DNA from: Plantago major
Lineage: Eukaryota; Streptophyta; Magnoliopsida; Lamiales; Plantaginaceae
Direction: 5' to 3'
NCBI GenBank assembly: GCA_026545765.1
Contig: CM048840.1
Span: forward strand, 55,366,580 to 55,430,579
DNA length: 64,000 bases
Positions 46,011 to 55,491 of the stretch are shown in pieces. Positions within the stretch are counted from its first letter, which is position 1; each line of letters begins with the position of its first letter. The position numbers and the translations under genes are program-made. The notes under the pieces are model-generated. The model was not told where the DNA came from, did no database searches, and saw only the letters and a list, made by a program, of their open reading frames with translations.

Positions 46011-47620
46011 TTTGTTTCTTTCAAATTGTTCCAACTCTTCTTGCATTGCTAAGATCCAGTCCTGATCTTGTAATGCATCTTCAATAGTTTTAGGTTCAAT
46101 ATTTGGAATGAAACATCCATGGAGAGAATTTGCATTTTCAGCAATAGCTCTCCTAGTTCTGACACCTTGGTCTAGAGGACCTATCACATCCTTAGCAGGA
46201 TGGTCTCTTATCAATTTCATGAAAGGTTTAGATCTAGTAGGATCAAGATCAATGTTGTTGTTATCAGAGTCATCATGAGCTTGATAGGATACTTGTTCAG
46301 TATCGTTGAAATTAGGCACATTAATGGTACCTTGGATTTCTGACACTTGTTCAGTGTCTGGAGTATCTGAGGCAGGTCTTTCTATGACCCTTGGTTCAAA
46401 AACCTCTATATGATGAAACTTTCTGAGATATGATCCATTACATGGCTTCTCAGAGGGAATTCTTCATCATGTCTTAGAGTCATCTTGTTGTTACTTGGCA
46501 GAGGTTGCCTTTCATCGTCAGACTCATCCTCTAAGTTTATGACAGAATTCTTTCTCTTTGAGGATTCTTGTTCAAAATCTTCGATCAAAAGTTGTTTGAA
46601 CCTTTCTGAGAGTTCATCATTTATGGGTGCTTTCTTGTTTCCTTCATAGAATACTACATGGAAAGATTCTTCAATGTTTTGTATCCTTTTGTTGTATACT
46701 CTGTACGCTTTGCTATTTAGAGAGTAGCCAAGAAATACACCTTCATCTGCCTTTGGTTGAAATGTTCTTAAATATTCTTTACCGTTGTTCAGAATAAAAC
46801 TTCTACAACCAAACACTCTTAGATGTTTGATATTAGGGGGTCTACTAGTCCAAAGCTCATAGGGAGTTTCATCATGGTGTTTGTTTATCAAGCATCTATT
46901 CTGAGTGTAGCAAGCCGTGTTAACAGCTTCAACCCAACAGATTTCACTTGTTAAAGTGTTAGCAAGCATTGTTCTTGCCGCCTCTTTCAGGGTTCTATTC
47001 TTTCTTTCTGCAACACCATTTTATTGTGGTGTCCTTACTGAAGAAAGTTGGTGTTGTATACCTTTGCAGGTACAAAACTCCTTTATATACTGGTTTACAA
47101 ACTCAGTACCATGGTCTGTTCTGATCACATATACCTTGTCATTTTTCTTGACTTCTAGCTTGTTCAGCAGACTTGGTATCTCAACCCTTGCATAAGATTT
47201 GTGTTTCAGAAAGACAACCCAAGTGAATCTTGAATAGTCATCTACAACAACCAGATCATACTTCTTTCCTGCATAGCTTGTCACAGAGGACTCAAAGAGA
47301 TCCATGTGCAACAATTTTAGTGGCCTACTACTGGAGTGTCTAGTTTTAGACTTGAAAGAGGTTTTGGCTTATTTCCCCAATTGATATGCTGAGCATAGAC
47401 CTTCTTTTTTGTATGTCATTTTGGGTAATCCAATCACCAGATCTTTCTTCGCTAGCTTATTCAGAGTTTTGAAGTTCAAGTGGCTCATTCGTTAGTGCCA
47501 TAGCCAATTTTCTTCAGTGTGGCCAGATTGACTCACCATGAGGCATTCTTCAGTTGTGGCAGATTTCCAGTCAGCAACATAGAGGCTTCCTTTCCGCCTA
47601 GCAACCAAGACTACCCGCGC
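46011..47620 (-). pseudogene. E3 integrase and linker
   Basis: The pre-integrase part is near 47480-47560. The core has HMDLFES, DDYSRFTWVVF, TDHGTEFVNQ (about 47095) and, after a single TAA at 47021, NGVAERKNRTLKEA (about 46980-47020). All three catalytic acidic residues are present, unlike E1. It continues with FGCRSFILNNGKEYLRTF and VFLGYSLN, then an acidic linker (46406-46560) and a proline-rich stretch to RT. Confidence 0.9.
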
Positions 47621-47640
47621 TTTTATTCATTGTCAACCAA

Positions 47641-48006
47641 TTAGCTTAGGTTTGACTTGATCTTTACTGAGTACTCTTTGTCTGCCAATTGACTCATGCT
47701 TAGGAGATTATATTTCAATCCCTCTACATGTAGTACTCTAGTGATTGTAAGAGCTCCAAGCTTCAGATCGCCAAAACCTATAGTTGGATTTTCATCTCCT
47801 CCAGCAAATCTAATAATTGGTCCTTTATCACATTCTCTGTAGTTAAACAGATTTGCTTTTTCTCCTGTCATGTGCTTCCCACATCCACTATCAAGACGCC
47901 ACTTCGGGTTCTTCCCCAGAGTGTTCTGCACAAAACAGGAAACATGGAGTTCTCTCACTCCAACAATGGAACCTTTTGGACTAAAAATCTCCCTGTAGGA
48001 ATCCAT
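47641..48006 (-). pseudogene. E3 aspartic protease
   Basis: A 121-codon open segment with KWRLDSGCGKHMTG (active site near 47890), FAGGDENPTIGFGDL and VEGLKYNLLSMSQLADK, the standard copia protease to pre-integrase transition. It lies in the same order as in E1. It is a fragment of the gag-pol frame rather than a separate gene. Confidence 0.85.
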
Positions 48007-48039
48007 TTATGAACGAACTTCCTTGGGGCATTCTTTTGT

Positions 48040-50478
48040 CTTACTGGAACATATGGAGGAATTTTAGGTAAATGTAGTGTCACTATCATTTAAAACTATT
48101 TTCCATCTTGGAGTGTTCCTTGGTGCTCCTTTTGGTGCTTTCAGATACCTGTCAGATTGTTGAGTCGACTTATCAGCGAGTTCGGCTATCCTTATCAGAT
48201 TCCTTCTAGCCCTGGCATTCAGAGTGGTCGTAGCCTATTCTTTCTTCCACTTCTGACGATTGCTATGCGAAATCCTGGCATTCATCCATCGTTCTTGCTC
48301 TTGTTTATATTGCTGAGCAAGTATCTTTTCGATGGCTTTGTAGCCAATGCCATTTCGAGCACCTTTTGCTTTCTGATATCTTCTCTCAGCAGCTTCACTA
48401 GTCTCAGGATCATTATTTCTTCCGAAAAGTGGTACATTGGGAAAATCGCCAGCTCCTGCAATTTTTCCTTTCCTAGAGACATAGCACTGTGGGTGATTGC
48501 ACTTTTTAGTGCATGGTTTCTTTTCAGAAAACTTTTCCACAGTTTTCTTGGGGACTTGTTTTTCCCTCAAAGGTTTGGTCGCAACAGCTTTACCTTTGTC
48601 AGCAACCTTAGCTTTCTGACCAATGATATAGGTTGTTTGGGAACCACTTTGTTGACCACTAACAAACGTCAACCATTCATCACTCTTTTTTCAGAGGAGT
48701 AGAATTGCTTGTATGTGTGTCAAGCCCAAGTCCTCCCTTTTCTGAAGGATCTCTTAGGTAAGAGTGTACTTCAGTGAGAGTGTCACTTGCTTTGGCATAG
48801 GATTGGAAAGATAATTCTTTCTTCTTTAGTTCCTCATTCTCAGAAAGAAGGTTTTCACACTTCTTCTGGAGCAACTTCATAGCCTCAGAATGCAACTTTC
48901 TGGTCTCGTCTATCTGAGCCTTTAGGAATGCATTTTCTGCATCCTTAGTGTCAGAAAGTCATTGTAAATGTGAACACGCGCTTTCAAGAGACTCTTTTTA
49001 TGTTTGAAAATTTTTTGTTCTAGATCGAGCAACCAAGAATTCTCTTTCATAAAGATCTAACTCCCTTCTGAGATGTTCTAGATCCTTGATTCCTTCCTCA
49101 TCACTCTCATAATTAATGAACCGTGAAATGTTGGTTACCTCATCATCAGCCATAAGACATGGCTCAAGGTTAGAGTAACCTGGGTAGATTTCCTCAGCAA
49201 CTCCACACATTTCATTCTTCCTTTGACCAATGTCAAAAACTTCGTGAGTGTAGGAACACAATTCTGGTGACGATAGCTTTGACTCATCAAAATCGTCGTC
49301 GTCAGAATCTGAATAAGAATCAAGTGCATCCAGTTGGATTTCGATCTTATTTCTTTCTTCATAAAGCATAGCTCTCTGGTTTCTCTTGAAGTTTCTCCTA
49401 TCCTTTTTGTCATCTGTCTTGAGCTTGTTCAGAACAGGACAGTCCCGTTTGAAGTGACCATGTTTCTGACAATAGAAACAGATATCGTTTCCGATTTCTG
49501 TAACTTCAGTACTTGATGCTTTCTGACCAGGTTTGTTCAGAGAGTTGGTCAATTGCATATTCTTGTACTGGTGATAGTTAGGGCCTAGATGCTTTTTTAG
49601 CTTCGCTTTGGCTTTTCTTCTCTCAATCTCCTGTCTAACATATTTGCTCATTTGCTCTACTGCAAGAGCTTCTTCGTCAGTGGATTCTTTGGTATTCTTC
49701 TTCTCAGAAGTACCTTGTGTTACTAGAGCAACACTGTGAGCTTGTTGATCAGCTATTTGTCCTCTCTGAGAGGTTTCATAGTTGACAGTGGCTAGATGAG
49801 AGAATAATTTCGTTGGAGTGATATTCGGCATTTCTTGGTTGAAATAAAAGAACTAAGTATGTTCCCAGTTTTGATTTAAGCTCCTTACGATAGTCTTCAC
49901 CTTTTCGGCGTTAGAATATCGTTCACTTTCACCAAGTGCAGCCATTTCACTTATCAACGTTGTAAACCGAAAATCAAGTTGTTCAAGGGTTTCTGAAGGC
50001 CTTGTTTAAAATTCTAGAATTTTAATTTCAGAACTTCGAACTTCTTTTCCTTGGTTTTCTAAGAGCCGGCACAAATTTGTTCAACTAGTTGCCAGGCCTC
50101 TTTTGCCGTTTTTGCACACCACAGTTTACACTGTATCTGGTCTGGATTAGAACGAATAATGATGTTTCGATCTTGACCATCCAGTCTATTTCTCTTGAAA
50201 TCTTTCGATGTCCAGAGATATCTGGGTTTTTCTTCCAAAGCTATCTGACCAGTAGCTCTCCCACTTGTAGAAGTTTCTAAAGTGGAGGTTCTCCTGGCAG
50301 AATCTTCATCACTTCCATCAGAGACATCAGTTGCTATCTTTGCTTGCTGAATAACTATAGGGTCATTCTTTATAACTTCGATCATTTCGTCACTAATGGC
50401 TTCCAAGTGGAGCATCATATTGTTCCTCCATTTTTCATAGTTCTCTGGCTTGAGAACTGGAGCGTCGCCTAAAGACAT
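48040..50478 (-). pseudogene. E3 gag with CCHC zinc knuckle
   Basis: The ATG at 50476-50478 gives MSLGDAPVLKPENYEKW, a typical SIRE gag start, open to 50059 with LWCAKTAKEAWQLVEQIC. After stops (about 49850-50059) it reopens at 49831 with PTKLFSHLATVNYE and a Lys-rich segment. The zinc knuckle CFYCQKHGHFKRDC is at 49439-49480. A coiled coil lies at about 48700-48900, and a basic tail with SEKKPCTKKCNHPQCYVSRKG (split here into its parts, about 48470-48530) runs to about 48235. It keeps the region deleted in E1. Confidence 0.88.
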
Positions 50479-50582
50479 CCTGCAGGATAAAACTTAACAA
50501 AACAGATCAAGTGCAGGGGTTAAGCGATTAGTGACCACTTATCTAGGATCTAGGTTCAGTGCAGAAGGCTTGGGAACCTCTT

Positions 50583-50594
50583 GCTCTGATACCA
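50583..50594 (-). promoter_or_regulatory. E3 primer binding site
   Basis: The minus strand TGGTATCAGAGC, two bases from the 5' LTR, is complementary to initiator Met-tRNA. Confidence 0.92.
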
Positions 50595-50596
50595 CT

Positions 50597-52020
50597 TGTT
50601 GGTCCAGATAACGGCAAAGTAAAAGACTGGGGGGGGGGGTGAATAGTCTTTTCAAACTTTTGTCAATAAAACAGTTTCTCAGAAAGTTGGGTAACTTTCT
50701 GATACTTATAATCAGAATAGCGGAAGTCTTTTTGATAAGTGCACGTGCTCAACAAGCTAGTAAAGTATGTAAATTACTTTGCAAGTAAGTAAAGGCGGAA
50801 AGTAAGTGCAGAAAGTAAGTAACACAGTAGCTTTATAGTGGTATCTAAAGGTGGCGTAATCCGTTAACTAATCCACTTCGGCCTTTCTTAGACCTAGAAT
50901 CCACTAAGATAGATAATTGAGTTCACCTTACAAATATCTTCTCTCGATTCCTAAATACACGTGGTTTCCCAGCCAAGTACTTCCTCTACTCATAACCTTT
51001 CTTGGCGTTATTCCTTAGTTTCCCAAACTAAGTACTTCCTCTACTCCACGCCTTTTCTGTGTTGGTTAAGAAGAGTTTGTCAGATTGGTAGATTAATAAC
51101 TTCAACAGTTATGTAATACTACCTGCTGGAACAAGATTCACTTAACACACTTGGACAATGTGTGATGATATGTTCTTTTCCGACCCAAGTCTATATTCTT
51201 TGTTCAGGAGAATGAATATCTTAGCAAGTCGCAACAGTGCTTCAATTCAACTCCTTCACAAACAGATATAGCTTGTTAAGGATCAAGACACTTAGAACTT
51301 TCGTGCTACTTAGGATCAAGAGCTTGGTCACAACTGTAAGCTTGGAGTAAGTAGAGAAGGCTTCTATGCTTGAGTGTAGGATATGAAATTCAGTCATTCA
51401 AGTGTGTGTTTTCAAGCATTCTAAGTGGTGATATTTATAGGTGAAAATCAAGCTGTTTGAATTACTATCCATCAGGCTATTGAGATTCAAACTACAAACA
51501 AACCGTTGACAGCACTACAGAACTTTTGTCTCTTTGTTCAGAGATAAAGCTTTTGGTCAGCGAGTTCTGCAATGGCATTAAATGCACTGTACTATCTTTT
51601 GTACTGTTGTGCCAACGAAAATATGCACGCTGTCTGAGGGTGTGCACGTCGCTATCAGAAACTCCGAGCCTTTCAGAAACTAAGGAAAACATCGTTTCTT
51701 CCTGAAACATTGTTTTCACTATGTTATCTTTTGCATATGGTTTTTGAGGCACAATTCTTTAGTCTTTGGTAATCTTGTCCAGTCTTCATATCTTCAAATA
51801 GTTGAGCTCTTTCTGCAGGATGCCTTTTTCTTGGTCTTCTTCAAAGATATAAAATTACATTCAAAGACCTAACATCCTATACAAGATTTACTATACTAAT
51901 CATACTAAGTATACTTCCTCTTTTACAATGTTCAAGTGAACCAAGAGTACTAGATACCTTTCGGAACTAAGGTAAGTAATTATGGTGTACTGATCAAAAC
52001 TAAACAGATATTTCCTAACA
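50597..52020 (-). repeat. E3 5' LTR
   Basis: 1,424 bp, minus-strand TGTTAGGAAATATCTG (52020) to GGACCAACA (50597). TATAAATA at 51432-51439 is the likely promoter. A G-run (C on minus) lies at 50629-50638. It is clearly diverged from the E1 LTRs but closer to the E2 3' LTR. Confidence 0.92.
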
Positions 52021-52756
52021 CTTACATTTTCATAACCATGAAGAAATTCGACATGCTTGATAAGGCTACCAAGAACATAATGTACATTTTCATAACGGTT
52101 GTGTCATCGCGGATGTTGAGCGGAGCGATTTATGGTGGCCTACTTAGAAACATGATGATGTCTATAGATCTAAATGAAATTACTTGAATATTGATAACGT
52201 TAATAAACTATGTGTGTCCTATTAATATGAGATTATAATTTAAATTTATGTTTAGTATAATTTGTCAATGTACTATATTTAGTTAGTGTTGTTTGGATTA
52301 TTGGGTCGATTTTGCTTCATCTGCAACTAATATGACGGTAAATATTGTGTGCATCAAATGATGAGGTTAGATAGTTGGGATATTATTGGATAGCTTTGTC
52401 TGAATGGACACGTTGAGTTTATGAGATGATCGATTTATTAACTGGAACATTTTATGTACAATAAGCTGCTATGCATCTAACCAAAGTAACAATATACGCG
52501 TTGATTTTGCTCCCTTTCAAGCTTTCTTTAATTCGATTTATTTTGAATTATTTAATACAAATAATTCTGGAAAATCAGAGAATTGGCGATGCCACGGTAT
52601 AGTTTACTTTTAATAATAAATATAAATGTGAGGATTAAATAAATTAATCGAGAAAATAAGATAGTCAAAATTCCTTGTAGACAACGTTGGTCGTGGTGTC
52701 GGTCAGTAGTCATTCTTCATCCAATATTATATTATTGAGTGTTTATTTATGTTAAC
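52021..52756. other. AT-rich flank outside E3
   Basis: This is the sequence into which E3 inserted; the matching left flank lies outside the window. It is AT-rich with no known gene. TACATTTTCATAAC occurs twice (about 52023 and 52082). Confidence 0.5.
52038..52187 (+). CDS. Possible 49-residue ORF in the E3 flank
   Basis: ATG at 52038 (MKKFDMLDKATKN), TGA at 52185-52187. The middle is hydrophobic (IMYIFITVV ... GAIYGGLL), which could be one membrane segment. It could be the last exon of a host gene disrupted by E3, or chance. I recognise no family. It has no support beyond the open frame. Confidence 0.2.
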   Translation: MKKFDMLDKATKNIMYIFITVVSSRMLSGAIYGGLLRNMMMSIDLNEIT

Positions 52757-53226
52757 TGTTGAGGGTATAAGTCCCCCAACCACTTAATGAATTTCCCTTT
52801 CTTTCCTGCACGCTAAGTACCTAGACCACCTTTTAGTAAGAACCACCTTGCTAGTAAGAACCAAAGAGTAAGAGCCCGTAAGAACCGTCGTACTAATAAG
52901 AGGCGATGCGTGAGGACCTGCACAAGTAGCTTGGAGGGGGGGGGGGTTAGAACCTTATAGCCGGTTTGCTAAGTGTCAAACCGGTCCGAGACTTTACTCA
53001 AGAGAGACTGAAGATCTACTCTGTATAATAGTCGGGGAGGTAAGAGCCCGGGAAGAAGGCTTGACTTACTTTGCATTATGAGGATATGTCCATATTTATA
53101 GGTTTCCCTTGAGAAAGGGAGGACTCACAGGATTGGACCAAGTGTAAGGCTCAGATTGTGCCAACAATGCTCTATTAGGCCCATGGCCCAATGTCTTGAT
53201 AGGCCTATGGCCCAATAGGTTGGTTG

Positions 53227-53396
53227 GGTTAGGACGTCCCGCTTAGGACTGCAGTCCGTGATAGAGCGGTTAGGACGTCCCGCTTAGGACAGTAGTCCGA
53301 CAGAGCGGTTAGGACATCCCGCTTAGGCCAGTAGTCCGACAGAGCGGTTAGGACATCCCGCTTAGGACTGTAGTCCGATAGAGCAGTTAGGACATC
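53227..53396. repeat. 39-bp tandem repeat, 4 copies plus a partial copy
   Basis: Units start at 53227 (41 bp), 53268, 53307 and 53346 (39 bp each), with a partial unit at 53385. The core is GGTTAGGACGTCCCGCTTAGG followed by (C/A)AGTAGTCCGA; GGACGTCC is itself a palindrome. The 39-bp length keeps a reading frame on the minus strand, but I regard that as incidental. Confidence 0.9.
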
Positions 53397-53397
53397 A

Positions 53398-53586
53398 TGG
53401 ACATATTTTTGTATCAACATATGTCCCCCTAGTTTCCAAGTACCTTAGTAGAAGATAGTTGTGGAACAATAGTGTCCAGGAAGCTTAGGACGCCTTGGAC
53501 ATATTTTTGTATCAACATATGTCCCCTTAGTTTCCAAGTATCTTAGTAGAAGATAGTTGAGGAACTATAGTGTCCGGGGAGCTTCT
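53398..53586. repeat. 98-bp tandem duplication
   Basis: TGGACATATTTTTGTATCAA starts at 53398 and again at 53496. The two copies differ at a few positions, such as GTTGTGGAACAAT against GTTGAGGAACTAT. They lie directly after the 39-bp array and before the LINE. Confidence 0.9.
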
Positions 53587-53596
53587 TTGTGCGATC

Positions 53597-53611
53597 GAAC
53601 TTGTGAGCTTT
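53597..53611. repeat. LINE target site duplication, left copy
   Basis: GAACTTGTGAGCTTT is perfectly repeated at 59863-59877 after the poly(A). Fifteen bases is a normal length for target-primed insertion. Confidence 0.93.
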
Positions 53612-53615
53612 TTTC

Positions 53616-53966
53616 AGCCGGTTTTCCTCCGGCCACCAGTCTCTGGTGGTTGTACCACTTTAGCCACGCGCCTACTCCTTCTCTTCCTTGTTTCCTGATC
53701 TTTCCAGGCGTACCAAGATCGATTATTTTGGAGCACGGACGCGCCCTGCACATCCTTTCCGAGCTTGCGCCGTTTTTCTCTCTGAATTTTTAGCCGGTTT
53801 TCCTCCGGCCTCCAGTCTCTGGTGGTTGTACCACTTTAGCCACGCACCTACTTGTTCTCTTCCTTGTTTCCTGATCTTTCCAGGCATACCAAGATCGATT
53901 ATTTTGGAGCCCGGACGCGCCCTGCACATCCTTTCCGAGCTTGCGCTGTTTTTCTCTCCGAATTTT
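53616..53966 (+). repeat. LINE 5' UTR: two 176-bp monomers
   Basis: AGCCGGTTTTCCTCCGGCC starts at 53616 and 53792, giving a period of 176 bp, and the second copy ends at 53966, ten bases before the ORF1 ATG. Each begins with an inverted repeat (GCCGG...CCGGC) and contains GACGCGCCCTGCACATCC. Tandem 5' monomers act as promoters in mouse L1; that role here is inferred. Confidence 0.88.
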
Positions 53967-53976
53967 AGGGTTTCTG

Positions 53977-55491
53977 ATGGATGCTGAAATCCTTTTTCCC
54001 GAACTTTCTGCATTTAACTCAGCTCCGGTTGCCGCTGCTCATGTTGCAAAGATCTTGTCAGCCGAGGTGTCTCCTCCATGGAACCACACCGCGCCAAGGC
54101 AGGAAGCTACTGCGGCTCTTCATTCTCTTCCGAACCGGCCACTGTGGGCACTTCCGGGCCCGACTCTTGAGCCGGTTCGTAAAGGTACATTTCTGTCCGT
54201 TAAACTTAATGATGATTTTTATTCTGAGCAGATTGCTAATTGCTCATCTTTTTCTTTTATCGGACGATTAATTCTGCCCAAGGGTTCCTCACCATGGAAA
54301 TTTCATGACCTACGTGAGACGTTGAAAAAGATTTGGCATATGGAGGCTTGGTCCATGCTTTCGATTGGTCTGGGATACTTTGTCTTTCAATTCTATTCCA
54401 AGCAAACGAGAGATTCGATTTTTCGTTCGAGCTTATGGAAGCTATCAACAGGTAATCTCTACCTACAGCCTTGGGTTCCTAATTTCGTTCTGTAAAAAAG
54501 ATCCACACGGTGCGTGTTTGGTTCGTTTATATGGTTTGCTTTATGAGCACCATCATCGATCAATGATTATGGCACTTATACGCTTCTTGGAACACCGATT
54601 AGGATTGATACGCCTTCTTTAGATCGCTGTTTTGGTAACTACGTTAAGGTCCTGGTGGAAGTTGATCTTTCTCAAGATTTAGAATCAAAGATTCAACTAG
54701 AAACTCCTGTCGGTGATATTTGGATTGAAGCTTATTATGAGGATTTACCTGTTTTTTGCCATTCTTGCCTTGTTGTTGGTCATACAACGGAGAATTGCAG
54801 CAGGAACAAAGATAAGGAGATGTCTAGGCCCAGCTCACCGCCTCCTAGGGCAAACGCTAATGCTAACTTAGCACAATCAACTTTGGTTGCTATTCCGCCG
54901 GTGGTTATAAACGCACAATCAACGCGTTTACCACCTGCTGGTCCGTTGGCGACTTCTACTGTTGTGGTTTCAAATCCACCTGATGCTACGGGATTCAGGA
55001 AGTTTCTCCCGCGACGTAATGTTAATTTGCCTAAACGGCCTGCTACGCCGGCTGTATCTCCGTTGTTGGAGTCGAACCGGTTTGCCTTGTTGGATTCGAA
55101 CGTGGTGGAGGATGAGAACTTGGGTGGTGAGTCTGAGATTTTGCTTTTGCAAGATTCGGTTACGCATCGCCATTTCACGCAACCTTCAACTCCTATCGCC
55201 TGACCTAACACATCTTCATTGGACGATTCTATGGAGACTAATCTGCGAATAAAAGATTCAGTTGAGATTATGCGTGAACGCATTAACAACCCATCTAATG
55301 CCACTAAGGCTGCCTCTTCATCCCCTAATTCTCCCTCGCCTGCCGCTATTAATGCCATGGGGATTGCGGCAAGTGCAAGATGGGCAGACTTAGTAGACGG
55401 TGATATAAATGATGATAATTCTTTGCTGGATATTACAACTTTTACATCTGCTACTTGCCATGAAGATTCCTCTCACGTTGTTTCCCAATGA
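53977..55491 (+). pseudogene. LINE ORF1, RNA-binding protein
   Basis: The ATG at 53977 (MDAEILFPEL) follows the 5' monomers. An N-terminal domain (about 54180-54620, KFHDLRETLKKIWHMEAW, LYLQPWVPNF, KKDPHGACLVRLYGL, LGTPIRID) resembles the DUF4283 domain found in plant L1 ORF1. The zinc knuckle CHSCLVVGHTTENC follows at 54757-54798, then a Pro/Ala/Asn-rich tail. A pair of frameshifts (near 54490 and 54590) and a TGA at 55201-55203 interrupt it. The frame ends at TGA 55489-55491, inside the ORF2 start. ORF1 would coat LINE RNA. Confidence 0.88.

Larger units (their letters stand above)
30090..52020 (-). mobile_element. E3: SIRE-type Ty1/copia element, 3' end removed, split by NA
   Basis: A minus-strand relative of E1 with a 5' LTR (50597-52020), PBS, gag, protease, integrase, RT-RNase H and the accessory gene to 30095, where it stops inside the C-terminal domain. 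The rest of the accessory gene and the 3' LTR are missing. The E2 LTR (then S1) lies at the break, so E2 most likely inserted here and the remainder should lie left of the E2 5' LTR. NA (35874-44983) splits RNase H. Point stops and small indels are frequent. Confidence 0.88.

Noticed and set aside
53229..53420. Minus-strand protein made of 13-residue repeats
   Set aside because: The frame exists only because the 39-bp repeat is a multiple of three. There is no start context, no neighbours and no known motif.
54780..55358. 192-codon antisense ORF over the LINE
   Set aside because: It is the shadow of ORF1 on the opposite strand. ORF1 has a zinc knuckle and the expected position.
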